Assembly (NCBI RefSeq): GCF_000720765.1
Contig: NZ_JODC01000010.1
Location: 434,001 to 498,000 of the forward strand
Reading direction: 5' to 3'
DNA length: 64,000 bases
Source: Streptomyces sp. NRRL S-646
GTDB taxonomy: Bacteria > Actinomycetota > Actinomycetes > Streptomycetales > Streptomycetaceae
Below, piece after piece: positions 49,992 to 63,363 of the stretch. Both the position numbers and the translations under genes were made by a program. The number at the start of each line of letters is the position of its first letter. The stretch's first letter is position 1. The notes beneath the pieces were generated by a model. That model was given only the letters and a program-made list of their open reading frames with translations, did no database searches and had not been told where the DNA came from.

Positions 49992-50906
49992 ATGCGGGTG
50001 TTCGTGGCAGGCGGGAGCGGGGTCCTCGGGCGGCGGCTGGTGGGGCAGTTGGTGGCCCGGGGGCATCAGGTGACGGCCACGACGACGAGTCCGGCCAAGC
50101 TGGACCTGCTGAGGCAGCTTGGCGCCGAAGGGGTCGTGATGGACGGGCTCGACGCGGTGTCGGTCGGCCAGACGGTGGCCGGGGCCCGGCCGGACGTGAT
50201 CGTGCACCAGATGACGGGCCTTTCCGAGGGGCACGCCGGCAGGCCCGACATGAGGAAGGCCGAGCGGTTCTTCGCCACCACCAACCGGCTCCGCACCGAG
50301 GGGATCGACCATCTGCTGGCCGCTGCCGAGGCCACCGGCGTCTCCCACGTCGTCGCGCAGAGCCACGCCAGCTTCAACGGGAACCGCGAGGGCGGCTGGA
50401 TCAAGACCGAGGAGGAGCCGCTGCAGGTGGTGGAGGGGACCAAGGCGATCAGCCACCTCGAGAACGCCGTGGTCGGGGCCGGCGGCGCGGCCCTGCGCTA
50501 CGGCGCGTTCTACGGGCCGGGCGCCAACGACGACCAGGTCGGCATGGTGCGCAAGCGGATGTTCCCGCTCGTCGGGGGCGGCACCGGCTACACCTCGTGG
50601 GTGCATCTCGACGACGCGGCGAGCGCGACCGTCCTGGCCGTGGAGCAGAAGGCCAGGGGTGTCTTCAACATCGTCGACGACGAGCCGGCGCCGGTCCATG
50701 AGTGGCTGCCGTATCTCGCGCAGTGTGCCGGTGCCAAACCGCCGCGGCGGCTCCCGGCGTGGCTGGCGCGGCTGCTGGCCGGCGAGATGCTGGTCGGGAT
50801 GATGACCGAGGGCCGCGGCTTCTCCAACGCCAAGGCGAGGCGGGAACTGGGCTGGGAACCGCGGTACCCGTCGTGGCGCCAGGGGTTCCGCGAGGAGTTG
50901 GCGTGA
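49992..50906 (+). CDS. NAD(P)-dependent epimerase/dehydratase-family protein
   Basis: 304 residues. Three closely spaced in-frame starts exist (49983 GTG, 49986 ATG, 49992 ATG); 49992 has the best spacing to AGGAAGG. The N-terminal Rossmann motif is MRVFVAGGSGVLGRRLVGQL. Later come VIVHQMTGLSEG, YGAFYGPGANDDQ and TSWVHLDDAASATVLAVEQ, typical of atypical short-chain dehydrogenases. The usual YxxxK is not obvious; the E-G-T-K in LQVVEGTKAISHLENAVV may take its place. Divergent from the TetR/hydrolase unit and probably regulated with it. Substrate unknown. Confidence 0.85.
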   Translation: MRVFVAGGSGVLGRRLVGQLVARGHQVTATTTSPAKLDLLRQLGAEGVVMDGLDAVSVGQTVAGARPDVIVHQMTGLSEGHAGRPDMRKAERFFATTNRLRTEGIDHLLAAAEATGVSHVVAQSHASFNGNREGGWIKTEEEPLQVVEGTKAISHLENAVVGAGGAALRYGAFYGPGANDDQVGMVRKRMFPLVGGGTGYTSWVHLDDAASATVLAVEQKARGVFNIVDDEPAPVHEWLPYLAQCAGAKPPRRLPAWLARLLAGEMLVGMMTEGRGFSNAKARRELGWEPRYPSWRQGFREELA

Positions 50907-51380
50907 TCACCGCCCGCTGTGGACGGTGTCGAGCTCTCCGACCGACGCCCGTACGTGCTGTGGGTCCCGGCCGGCTCCGGCGCAGCGCCACACGGGCCGC
51001 CCCTCCGCCTCGCCCAGATGCATCCCGAGGTCGTGCACGGTGCACACCGGCCAGGCCTGCCACAGGCACTCGGTGACGGTGTCCTGCGCCGCCTCCGCGA
51101 CGGCGGCGAGGGCGGCGAGGGCGGTGGGGGGTTCCTCGCGGGGGGAGTCGGGGGAGCCTGACCAGAGCTCGTTGCCCCACCACTCCCCGTTGGGAAGGGT
51201 GACGTACACGTTCTCCGGTGCGCCCTCTTCCCAGTGCGGCAGGGCCATCAGCCGGAGCGGCCCCTGATCCGGCAGGGTCGCGGCAACGTCCCGGTTGACC
51301 AGGGCGAGGGCCTCGTCCAGCGCGGGGTACTCGCCGGGCTTGACCTGACGGGGTGTGGGGTTGTCGAAGGGCGTGTACAT
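50907..51380 (-). CDS. Conserved hypothetical protein
   Basis: 157 residues from ATG 51380: MYTPFDNPTPRQVKPGEYPA, then PHWEEGAPENVYVTLPNGEW and QAWPVCTVHDLGMHLGEAEG, ending RASVGELDTVHSGR. It has a CxxHxxGxH-like pattern near the C-terminus but no family that I recognise. Its stop abuts that of the epimerase gene with no gap. Similar small cytoplasmic proteins are common in Streptomyces; function unknown. Confidence 0.7.
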   Translation of the reverse strand: MYTPFDNPTPRQVKPGEYPALDEALALVNRDVAATLPDQGPLRLMALPHWEEGAPENVYVTLPNGEWWGNELWSGSPDSPREEPPTALAALAAVAEAAQDTVTECLWQAWPVCTVHDLGMHLGEAEGRPVWRCAGAGRDPQHVRASVGELDTVHSGR

Positions 51381-51761
51381 GGCCCCATCCTGTGCGGCGA
51401 GTGCCGCCCCGCATATGTGAATGTGAGCTACGGCACATCAGTTGGGGGACGTACCAAGTCACGTTCGCGCAAACGGCGTTCGAAGTTCTTCGCTTTCGGT
51501 GGATGCGCAGTTCGGCAGGGGTGGCGCATGAGGCGCGAGGGCTGGCGTGCCATGGCGGTGCGCGCCTGTGAATTCGCCCCTGCCCAACAGTCAGCGGAAA
51601 GCTACCCTCCGTTAGAAAGATCTGTTCGAAGGACTGCACGTTTTCCGGGTCGCGTCCGCTTATCTGTTTCCCAGAGCAACGAGGCTCTAGGTGCCAGGCC
51701 CGTCCAGTGCGGGGGACCGGGCGGTAACGGCACTGTCTGAAAGAGAAGGAAAACAGTCACT
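51381..51761. other. Promoter/leader region of the sigma-factor operon
   Basis: About 380 bp with lower GC than its surroundings and no convincing gene. It should hold the promoters of the hypothetical gene and of the downstream operon. No clear sigma consensus or riboswitch was recognised. Confidence 0.45.
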
Positions 51762-51959
51762 GTGAACTACGACGTAGTCAGCCTCGTGCTGGCCTTCGCC
51801 GCCGTGGCGCGCTCGTACGCGCCCGACGTGTGGTTCTTAGTGCGGCGTCTGCTCGGCGCCGGAGTCCGCGTCGGGGCCCTCGCCCTGAGCGAACAGCAGC
51901 CTCCCCCCGCTCCGACAACCCCCGCCCCGGCCTCCTGGACCGAAGGAGGCCACCGATGA
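51762..51959 (+). CDS. Small membrane protein leading the sigma-factor operon
   Basis: 65 residues from GTG 51762, with AGAGAAGGA upstream. Residues about 4-40 are hydrophobic (VVSLVLAFAAVARSYAPDVW, then FLVRRLLGAGVRVGALAL), followed by a proline-rich tail. The stop overlaps the ATG of the sigma-like gene (ATGA). It could be a membrane anchor or anti-sigma-like partner, but that is a guess from position. Confidence 0.6.
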   Translation: MNYDVVSLVLAFAAVARSYAPDVWFLVRRLLGAGVRVGALALSEQQPPPAPTTPAPASWTEGGHR

Positions 51960-52603
51960 CCAGCCCGCAACCCGATCCCGCAGGACGCACGACGCGCAGT
52001 TCCGACTTCGTCATGCCGCCCGAGTTCTGGGACTTCCACGCCCGCTACGACCGCGCGTGCTTCGAGTACAGCCGCATCCACCTCGGCGGCAACGCCCTCG
52101 CAGCCCGTCGGTTGGTCAACCGCACCTTCCTGTACCTGGCCACGATCTGGCCCCGCCTGGAGGCCATGGAGAATCCCGGCGCCTACGCCTGGGCGCTGTT
52201 CAAGCAGCGCGTCCACGGCGAACTCACCGCCCAGGGCCGCAGCCCCGCCACGACCGAGACCCTTGCCTTCGGGCGGGCCATCCGCGCGGCCAGCGCGCCC
52301 CTGCTCGGTGCCTTCCGCAGCGCCTTCCAGGCCGAGTACGGAGAGGAGATCGCCGAACTCGAGGAGGGGCTCGGCCTGTTCCGGCAGATGTCACGGCTGA
52401 GCGAGCGCCAGTTCGACGTGATCCTGCTGCGTGACGTGCTCGAGTTCGACACCAAGGACACGGCGCTGATCATGGGCATCCGTGAGGCCACCGTCCGGTC
52501 CACCCGGCGCACCGCGATCCACCGGCTCGCGACCGCCATGGGGTACCGGACCGAGAACACCCCCGGCACCGCTGCGGACACCGCCGACGACGAGAAGGAG
52601 TGA
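51956..52603 (+). CDS. Sigma-70-family (ECF-like) sigma factor
   Basis: 215 residues from ATG 51956 with GAAGGAGG just upstream. A region-2-like helical part is NALAARRLVNRTFLYLATIW, then MENPGAYAWALFKQRVHGEL. A region-4 helix-turn-helix is MSRLSERQFDVILLRDVLEF, then TKDTALIMGIREATVRSTRR. Region 2 is divergent compared with ordinary ECF factors. It is co-expressed with the small membrane protein and a downstream helical protein, which would be candidates for its control. Targets unknown. Confidence 0.8.
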   Translation: MTSPQPDPAGRTTRSSDFVMPPEFWDFHARYDRACFEYSRIHLGGNALAARRLVNRTFLYLATIWPRLEAMENPGAYAWALFKQRVHGELTAQGRSPATTETLAFGRAIRAASAPLLGAFRSAFQAEYGEEIAELEEGLGLFRQMSRLSERQFDVILLRDVLEFDTKDTALIMGIREATVRSTRRTAIHRLATAMGYRTENTPGTAADTADDEKE

Positions 52604-52610
52604 CCCACCC

Positions 52611-53330
52611 GTGAACCGCACCCCGCGCAGCATCGAGGAGGCCCTGCGCCGTTCCTGCGTCTTCCGGGGCGAGTACAGCTACGCCGACCTGGAAGCCGCC
52701 CGGCACGACCTTGCCCGCGACCTGCACGAGCTGCGCTGGATGCGGTTCCTCAACACCGCCGCGCACTGCGGCCACACCGCCGGGGCCAACCCGCTCCCGG
52801 CCGCCCTGCACGAACAGGCGGCGCACGATCTGCGCCTGCTGTGCCGCGGCACCGTCCACGACCACGGTGCCGCTCGCCGCATCACCGCCTTCGACACCGA
52901 CCGCGACCCCGACGGCGCTCTCACCTTCGCCTGTCTGCTGTACCTCGCCGACCAGGAGGAGGGCGCCCAGTTCTGGTGGCGCTACACCGCAGGCTCCGGC
53001 AATGTCACCGCCGCCCTGTGCCTGTATCTGCTCCATCTGCGCTGCGGTGACATGCGTGACGCCCAGCACTGGGCCGACCAGATCCACCGCCTCAACAGCC
53101 TCGGCTGGACCAGCTACACACCCGTGGCGCACCATGCCGACACCACCCCCCACACCTGCGACGGCCCGGGCGTCCGCTACACGCTTCCTCCCCTGCCGCC
53201 GGCCGTCTCCGAACGGGCCGTCAAGCACGCGGTCGACGAGCTCGAGGCGCCGTACGACGGAGGCCTCGGCCCCGTCCCGCAGCCCATTCCCGCGCTCGCC
53301 GACCACTGGGACGACCTGGTCACCGCGTGA
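52611..53330 (+). CDS. Helical (TPR-like) hypothetical protein paired with the sigma factor
   Basis: 239 residues from GTG 52611, with GAGAAGGAG 10 nt before it. The middle has helical pairs like a tetratricopeptide or SEL1-type protein: LTFACLLYLADQEEGAQFWW, then GSGNVTAALCLYLLHLRCGD and AQHWADQIHRLNSLGW. No enzyme motif. It follows the sigma-like gene by 7 bp and overlaps the following transporter (GTGA). Possibly a partner of the sigma factor; function unknown. Confidence 0.65.
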   Translation: MNRTPRSIEEALRRSCVFRGEYSYADLEAARHDLARDLHELRWMRFLNTAAHCGHTAGANPLPAALHEQAAHDLRLLCRGTVHDHGAARRITAFDTDRDPDGALTFACLLYLADQEEGAQFWWRYTAGSGNVTAALCLYLLHLRCGDMRDAQHWADQIHRLNSLGWTSYTPVAHHADTTPHTCDGPGVRYTLPPLPPAVSERAVKHAVDELEAPYDGGLGPVPQPIPALADHWDDLVTA

Positions 53331-54625
53331 ACGTCGGCCGAGCGTGGCTCAGGCGTTCGGGAGCCTCCGACAGCCGCGAGCCCGGAAGCAGCACATCGGA
53401 CACCGCACCCCCAGCCGTTCAACCCCTCTGGCAGCAGCGGGACTTCGGCATCTTCTGGACCGCCCAGACCCTGTCCGTCCTCGGCGACTCCTTCGCCCTG
53501 ATCGCGCTGCCCCTGCTGGTCCTCCGGGCCACCGGGTCGGTCGCCCGCATGGGTCTGCTGACGGCGGTGGGCTCGGCCGCCGCCGTGCTCGCGGCGGTGT
53601 TCGCCGGGGTCGTGGTGGACCGTGCCGACCGCCGCAGACTCCTCATCGCCTGCGACCTCGTACGGATGGTGCTGTACGGACTGATCCCCGTCGTATGGCT
53701 GTTCGGGCCCCAGTTGTGGCTGCTGTACGCGGTCCTGCCGCTGTGCGAGGCCGTCGGCACGTTCTTCGCCGTCGGCTACGTCACCGTCGTCCGGAGCCTG
53801 GTCGGCGGCGACCGGCTGACGGAGGCCAACGGCCGCCTGAACGCCACGGCCGCCGCAGCCGGGGTGCTGGGACCGCTGGGCGCGGGACTCGTGGCCGCCT
53901 GGACCGGGCCGGCCGCCGCCGTCGGCGTGGACGCGGCGAGCTTCGGGGTGTCGGCGGCCTGCATGTTCCTCGTACGCTTCCGCGCCCGCCCCGTCGACGA
54001 CCGCCCGGCCGAGCGCACCGGCCTCTGGCGGGACCTGCGCACGGGGGTGTCCTTCCTCTACGGCCACCCCGTCCTGCGCTCCCTCACCGCCCTGCTCTTC
54101 GTCTTCAGCTTCCTCACCCTCGGCCTGACCGACCTGGTCATCTACCACCTCAAGCACGACCTCGGCCACGACGACGGCACGGTCGGCACCGTCATGGCCT
54201 GCGGCGCGCTCGGCACCATCACCGGTTCTCTGCTGGTCGCCCGGATCCGCCGCCGGCTCGGCTTCGGGCGGACCTGGACGGGCGCGGTCGCGGTGTGCGG
54301 CCTGGCCTTCGCCGGCCTGGGCCGGGCGCCGGACGTACGCGTGGTGGCTGCCCTGGGCGCGGCCTTCCTGGCCTGCATCGCCGTCGCGGGCACCTGCTCC
54401 ATGTCCCTGCGTCAGGAGCTCACCCCCGAGCCCCTGCTCGGCCGTGTCACCTCCGCGTTCTGGACCCTCCACTACTCCGCGGCCCCGATCGGTGCGGCCG
54501 TCCTCACCTGGTCGGCGGAACGGCAGGGCACGGCCGCGGTGGGGGTGGTGGCGGGCGGCTGCTGCGTACTGGTCGCGGTCGCCGCCCTGTTCACGCCGAT
54601 ACGGCGGTCGGGGCGCAGCGGCTGA
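53327..54625 (+). CDS. MFS exporter
   Basis: 432 residues from GTG 53327, overlapping the previous stop. After a 35-residue soluble start come about 12 helices: DFGIFWTAQTLSVLGDSFAL, VFAGVVVDRADRRRLLIACD (the MFS loop 2-3 motif), LVGGDRLTEANGRLNATAAA and MSLRQELTPEPLLGRVTSAF. These belong to the MFS_3 group of drug or siderophore exporters. Last gene of the sigma-factor operon, which makes it a candidate effector of that regulon. Confidence 0.85.
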   Translation: MNVGRAWLRRSGASDSREPGSSTSDTAPPAVQPLWQQRDFGIFWTAQTLSVLGDSFALIALPLLVLRATGSVARMGLLTAVGSAAAVLAAVFAGVVVDRADRRRLLIACDLVRMVLYGLIPVVWLFGPQLWLLYAVLPLCEAVGTFFAVGYVTVVRSLVGGDRLTEANGRLNATAAAAGVLGPLGAGLVAAWTGPAAAVGVDAASFGVSAACMFLVRFRARPVDDRPAERTGLWRDLRTGVSFLYGHPVLRSLTALLFVFSFLTLGLTDLVIYHLKHDLGHDDGTVGTVMACGALGTITGSLLVARIRRRLGFGRTWTGAVAVCGLAFAGLGRAPDVRVVAALGAAFLACIAVAGTCSMSLRQELTPEPLLGRVTSAFWTLHYSAAPIGAAVLTWSAERQGTAAVGVVAGGCCVLVAVAALFTPIRRSGRSG

Positions 54626-54654
54626 CCGTCGTATCGGCATGCGGATGCGGCGGC

Positions 54655-55818
54655 TCAGGCGTCGCCGGGCATCGCCACCCACCTCACGAGCACGGCCGCG
54701 CAGACACCCGACACGATCAGCGCCGCCAGCGCCCCCCGCAGGCCGGCGGCCCCCGCCAGCAGGCCGACGGCCGGGCCCGCCAGCAGAAAGCCGGGCCACT
54801 GGCCGATGGTGATCACCGACACGCCCTCGCCGGCCGGGACGTCCGGTTGCCGGCCGGCCAGGGCGATCGCCGCCGGGAGCACGCACGCGATGCCCAGGCC
54901 GACGAGGACGAAGCCGCTGACGGCGAGCCACACGCCGGGGTGTACGACCGCCACCGTCCCGCCCGCGGCCACCGTCAGCAACGAGACGCGCAGGAAGCCC
55001 CGCCGACCCAGCCGGGCCGTGAAACGGTCGCCCAGGAGTCGTCCCGCGAGGATCGCGACCGAGAAGGACGTGTACGTCGCCGCGCCCAGCGCCGCCCCCT
55101 CGTCCAGGTAGTCGGCCGTGTACACGGAACTCCACTGGGATGCGGCCCCCTCGACGAAGGAGCCGAGGAAGGCGATACCGGCGAGCAGGACCAGCTGGGG
55201 AGTGAACCGGTTCCGAAGCGGCTGACGTTGTTCCTTCTGCACCGCCGCGTCCTGTGGCAGCCGGGCGCCCAGCAGCAGGAGCAGCGCTCCGAGGACACCA
55301 CTGCTGCCCGCCATCTGGACGCCCGGTGCGATGTCCGCGGCCGCGGCGAGCGTGCCCAGCGTGCCGCCCGCCAGTACGCCCACGCTGTAGCAGGCGTGGA
55401 AGCCGGACATCAAGGGGCGGCCGTGGGCGCGCTCGACCGCGACCGCGAGCGCGTTGACCGGCGTCGCCAGGAAGGTCGCCCCGACTCCCCACACCGTCAG
55501 GCCCAGCACCACGGCCGGCACGGATGAAGCCCCGGCCAGCACGGGCGCGTTCACCAGGACGACGGACGCGGCCGCCAGGGCGAGCAGCCGCGTGCTCACC
55601 CGCCCGATCAGGACGGTGATCAGGACGATCGCGACCAGGTCACCGGCCGCCGAGGAACTGCTCAGCAGCCCCCAGCAGGCCGTGTCCACGCCGACCTGGT
55701 CCCGGATCGCCGGGATCCGGGCCATCCAGCCGCCTTGCGTACCACCGAGGACGACGAACACGAGACGTACCGCGAGGCGGGCTCGTAAGTCGGCGGATGA
55801 CGTCGCGATGGCCGTCAT
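54655..55818 (-). CDS. MFS transporter (YbjJ-like)
   Basis: 387 residues from ATG 55818, overlapping the stop of the upstream ABC-2 permease (ATGA). Helices and motifs: VVLGGTQGGWMARIPAIRDQ, FLATPVNALAVAVERAHGRP, LMSGFHACYSVGVLAGGTLG, VEGAASQWSSVYTADYLDEG. This pattern is that of the YbjJ/fucose-permease-like MFS group. It is the last gene of the long minus-strand chain from the sugar ABC permeases, converging on the MFS exporter above. Confidence 0.85.
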   Translation of the reverse strand: MTAIATSSADLRARLAVRLVFVVLGGTQGGWMARIPAIRDQVGVDTACWGLLSSSSAAGDLVAIVLITVLIGRVSTRLLALAAASVVLVNAPVLAGASSVPAVVLGLTVWGVGATFLATPVNALAVAVERAHGRPLMSGFHACYSVGVLAGGTLGTLAAAADIAPGVQMAGSSGVLGALLLLLGARLPQDAAVQKEQRQPLRNRFTPQLVLLAGIAFLGSFVEGAASQWSSVYTADYLDEGAALGAATYTSFSVAILAGRLLGDRFTARLGRRGFLRVSLLTVAAGGTVAVVHPGVWLAVSGFVLVGLGIACVLPAAIALAGRQPDVPAGEGVSVITIGQWPGFLLAGPAVGLLAGAAGLRGALAALIVSGVCAAVLVRWVAMPGDA

Positions 55819-56621
55819 CCGTTCACCCCCGTGTAGTGGTTGAGGCTCCAGCGCCACAGGAGCCGCGCGACGAGGTACGCGAGCACTCCCAGCAGCGGGG
55901 AGGCCGCCGCCAGCCAGTACGGGACGCCCGTGTCGTGGCCGTGCCCCGTGAGTACCGCGGCCGGGAAATAGGCGACGAATGCGAGCGGGAGGCCGAAGGT
56001 GAGGAAGCCGCCCACCGCCTTGGGCAGCACGTTCAGCGGGTAGCTGCCGAAGGTGCCGAGCAGCTCCTCCAGCCAGCGGCCCCAGTAGTCGGCGGCCGGG
56101 AAGCGGAGCGCGGCGCACGCAACCGCCGTGAACAGGGCGGCCTCCAGCAGCATGGCGCCCAGCACACAGGCGATGAGATACGTGATCCGTCCCGCCGTCC
56201 AGTCGAGGTGGCTGCGGGACAGGGCGCCGACCGTCAGGCCGACGGCGACCGTCAGGTCACCGAAGGCGTTGGTGGGGAAGAACTCCAGCTGCACCTGCCG
56301 GTGGACCGGCAACGGCCGCAGCAGATAGATGTCGATCTTCCCTTCCTGGATGAACCGGCCCAGCTGGTGCACGCGGCCCAGGCACAGCACGAACAACCCG
56401 TGTGCCAGCATCCGTGTCGCCGGGATCAGCAGCACCTCCGAGCTGTCCCAGCCGCCCATCCCGGTGAACCGGGTCAGCAGCACGGTCGCGAACACGATCA
56501 CCGACACCTGCCAGATCGCGCCGATCGCGATGTTCAGCAGGAACTCGATGCGGTACTCCATCTGGGCGCGAATGTTCAGGCGGGTGATGCGCCAGGCGAT
56601 CCGGACGGCATTCATAGGCAT
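55815..56621 (-). CDS. ABC-2-type transporter permease B
   Basis: 268 residues from ATG 56621, overlapping the stop of permease A by one base. It has an N-terminal amphipathic part (VRIAWRITRLNIRAQMEYRI) and about six helices with LGRVHQLGRFIQEGKIDIYL and LEELLGTFGSYPLNVLPKAV. This is the DUF990-like ABC-2 family that pairs with a stand-alone ATPase for export. Substrate unknown. Confidence 0.88.
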   Translation of the reverse strand: MPMNAVRIAWRITRLNIRAQMEYRIEFLLNIAIGAIWQVSVIVFATVLLTRFTGMGGWDSSEVLLIPATRMLAHGLFVLCLGRVHQLGRFIQEGKIDIYLLRPLPVHRQVQLEFFPTNAFGDLTVAVGLTVGALSRSHLDWTAGRITYLIACVLGAMLLEAALFTAVACAALRFPAADYWGRWLEELLGTFGSYPLNVLPKAVGGFLTFGLPLAFVAYFPAAVLTGHGHDTGVPYWLAAASPLLGVLAYLVARLLWRWSLNHYTGVNG

Positions 56622-57424
56622 CAGCCTCCCTGGGAGATGACCCGGTGGGCGGCCCGCCGCCACAGGAACCGGGTGAGGAAGAAGAGCAGGACGACCCAGA
56701 CGGCCTGGATCGCCAACTGCCCGCCCGCGTCGGCCAGTTGGATCCGGCCCACGTACAGCGACAGGGGCACGCTGAGCGTCGCCTGGAAGGGCAGGAAGGT
56801 GCTCATGGTGCGGAACCAGCCGGGGAAGAACCACAGCGGCGCGTACACCCCGGACAGCAGGTTCTGCGCGAAGAGCAGGATGAGCATCGCGGAGGAGTTG
56901 CGGATGGTCCAGAAGCACAGCTGGTCCAGGAGCAGCATCACGAAGTAGAGGACCAACTGGCCGAGCAGCAGGCTGACCACGAACACCCCGGCCACGGCCG
57001 CCGACCCGGGCGGCTCGATCACCCCGGCCGCGAGACACACCGCATATCCGGCGAGCGCCCACGCGGCCCCGTAGACCTGCTCGCCGAGCGCGCGCAGCGC
57101 GTGGTAGCGGGCGGGCGGCAGCGGACGCAGATACCAGTAGACGATGGTGCCGAAGTGCATGTGCTGCAGGACTGTGTCCCGGCCCGCGTACTGGTCCAGC
57201 TCCCGCAGCCGGGAGGCGAGTACGGCCAGCACGGCGTAGGTGATGGCCTGCTCGCGGGTCATGCCGGCGGTGGCGCCGGCGTGCGCGTACAGGCCGCCCC
57301 ACAGGGACGCGACCAGGACCACCTGGACGGTCAGCCGGACCAGGACGGCCGTCATTCGGGGCGGGGCGTGCAGCTCGCCGAGCGGGGTGACGCGGGCGGC
57401 CCGCCACGCGTGCAGAACGGCCAT
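56621..57424 (-). CDS. ABC-2-type transporter permease A
   Basis: 267 residues from ATG 57424, 1 bp after the ATPase stop. About six helices; MTREQAITYAVLAVLASRLR, HMHFGTIVYWYLRPLPPARY and SGVYAPLWFFPGWFRTMSTF match the second permease type of the DUF990/ABC-2 pair. The PLPP..Y loop resembles the RPLP loop in permease B, consistent with a heterodimer. Confidence 0.88.
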   Translation of the reverse strand: MAVLHAWRAARVTPLGELHAPPRMTAVLVRLTVQVVLVASLWGGLYAHAGATAGMTREQAITYAVLAVLASRLRELDQYAGRDTVLQHMHFGTIVYWYLRPLPPARYHALRALGEQVYGAAWALAGYAVCLAAGVIEPPGSAAVAGVFVVSLLLGQLVLYFVMLLLDQLCFWTIRNSSAMLILLFAQNLLSGVYAPLWFFPGWFRTMSTFLPFQATLSVPLSLYVGRIQLADAGGQLAIQAVWVVLLFFLTRFLWRRAAHRVISQGG

Positions 57425-57425
57425 G

Positions 57426-58429
57426 TCAGACCCCTTCTGCCGCGGGCGCCGCATGCGCGTACGCGACCCGCATCACGTCCTCCAGGTCCGCCTCGTCGAT
57501 GGCGATGCCCGTCACCTCGTACCGCTCGATGACCGCCTTGAGCGCCTGGTGGACCGTGGGGGCCTCGGGCCCGTCCGGGCCGAACACCACCTGCGGGCCG
57601 TCCTGCCGCAGCAGTGCGATGCCCGGGGGCGGTACGACGTCGGTGTGCCCGTCGGCGAGCGTCGCCCGCACCTGCCAGGTCGAGCCGAACTTGCGGCGGA
57701 TCTCGTCGAGAGAGCCGTCGAGGACGAGCCGCCCGTGATTGATCAGCACGACCCGCTCGGCGAGCCGCTCGACCTCCGTCATGTCGTGCGTCGTCAGCAG
57801 TACCGTACGGCCGCGCTCCTCGACCTGGTGGCGCAGGAACTCGCGGACCTGCTCCTTGACCACCACGTCCATGCCGATGGTCGGCTCGTCGAGGAAGACG
57901 ACCGGCGGGTCGTGCAGCAGCGCGGCGGCCAGGTCGCAGCGCACGCGCTGGCCGAGGGAGAGGTGGCGTACGCGGGTGTCCCAGAAGGCGGACAGTTCGA
58001 GGATGCCGTCGAACTCCCGCAGCCGGGCGGCATGTTCGTCCTTCGACACGTCGTAGATGTCCCGCAGGATCGCGAAGGACTCCTTCACCGGCAGGTCCCA
58101 CCACAGCTGGGTGCGCTGCCCGAACACGGCGCCGATGTTGCGGGCGTTGCGCTCCCGCTCCTGGTACGGCACCACGCCCGCGACCCGGGCCTCGCCGGAG
58201 GTGGGGGTGAGGATGCCGGTGAGCATCTTGATGGTGGTGGACTTGCCGGCGCCGTTCGGGCCCAGCAGGGCGAGGAGTTCGCCCGGTGCCACGTCGAAGC
58301 TGATGTCGGAGACGGCGTGCTTGACGGCCCGCTCCGGGTTGACGAGAGATCTGAGCGTGCCGGCGAAACCCGGACGGCGCACGGTGGTGTGGAAGGAACG
58401 GGAGAGGGAGCGGACCTCGATACTGCCGA

Positions 58430-58433
<4 letters not shown>
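57426..58433 (-). CDS. ABC-2 exporter ATPase
   Basis: 335 residues from GTG 58433 (GTGA overlap with the upstream MFS stop). Walker A is LLALLGPNGAGKSTTIKMLT, the signature is HLSLGQRVRCDLAAALLHDP and Walker B is VVFLDEPTIGMD, followed by LLTTHDMTEVERLAERV. The C-terminal 80 residues are the extension usual in exporters of this group. It drives the two permeases downstream. Confidence 0.93.
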
Positions 58434-62496
<4,063 letters not shown>

Positions 62497-63363
62497 TCAG
62501 CCCTTGATGCCGGTCTGTGCGATTCCCTGGACCAGCCAGCGCTGGAGGAAGAGGAAGACGAAGATCAGGGGCAGGATGGAGATGGCGGTGGCCATGAAGA
62601 TCAGATGGAAGTTGACGGTCTGGTTGGTCATGAAGGACGAGAGCGCGATCTGGACGGTCCAGGAGCTCGGGTCCTGGCCGATGACCAGCGGCCACAGGAA
62701 CGAGTTCCAGGCGCTGATGAACGTGATCGTGGCGATCGCCGCGAAGAAGTTCAGCGAGTTGGGTACGACGATCCGCCAGTACGCGCCCCAGTAGCCGAGC
62801 CCGTCCACGCGCGCTGCCTCCTCCAGCTCCTTGGGGAATCCCAGGAAGTACTGCCGGAAAAGGAAGCAGGTGAAACCACTGAACAGGCCCGGGATGATCA
62901 GACCTCGGTAGGTGTCCACCCAGCCGAGTGACGAGACCAGCACGAAGCTCGGCACGAAGGTGACAGCTGTCGGGACCATCAGGGTCGCCAGGACGGCGTA
63001 GAAGACCTTGTTGGCGTGCTTGTACGGGATGCGGGCCAGGCCGTAGCCGGCCAGGGAGCAGACCAGCAGGGTGCCGAACGTGGTCAGGACGGCGACGACC
63101 AGCGAGTTGATCATGGAGCGGCTGAAGTCGACCGTGGGGTCGTCGAACAGTTCGGAGATGTTGCCCCACTGGAAGGAGGGCAGCACCTTCCAGTTCTCGC
63201 CCGTGATCTCCAGGTCGGTGGAGAGGGAGTTGCGGACGATCAGGTAGAAGGGGATCAGGAAGAGCAGAGCGGCGACGCCGACGGCGATGTACAGCCCCGT
63301 GTTGCCGAAGACGCCCCGGCCCTTCTTGCGCTGCTTGCCGACCTGAGGTGCGGTGGTGGTCAC
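62497..63363 (-). CDS. Sugar ABC transporter permease (MalG-like, CUT1)
   Basis: 288 residues from GTG 63363 (overlapping the MalF-like stop). Six helices; the EAA loop EEAARVDGLGYWGAYWRIVV ends with the usual P-N-S. The C-terminus QRWLVQGIAQTGIKG is typical of MalG-type permeases. With the upstream permease it should import an oligosaccharide, probably a beta-galactoside, given lacZ. Confidence 0.93.
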   Translation of the reverse strand: MTTTAPQVGKQRKKGRGVFGNTGLYIAVGVAALLFLIPFYLIVRNSLSTDLEITGENWKVLPSFQWGNISELFDDPTVDFSRSMINSLVVAVLTTFGTLLVCSLAGYGLARIPYKHANKVFYAVLATLMVPTAVTFVPSFVLVSSLGWVDTYRGLIIPGLFSGFTCFLFRQYFLGFPKELEEAARVDGLGYWGAYWRIVVPNSLNFFAAIATITFISAWNSFLWPLVIGQDPSSWTVQIALSSFMTNQTVNFHLIFMATAISILPLIFVFLFLQRWLVQGIAQTGIKG

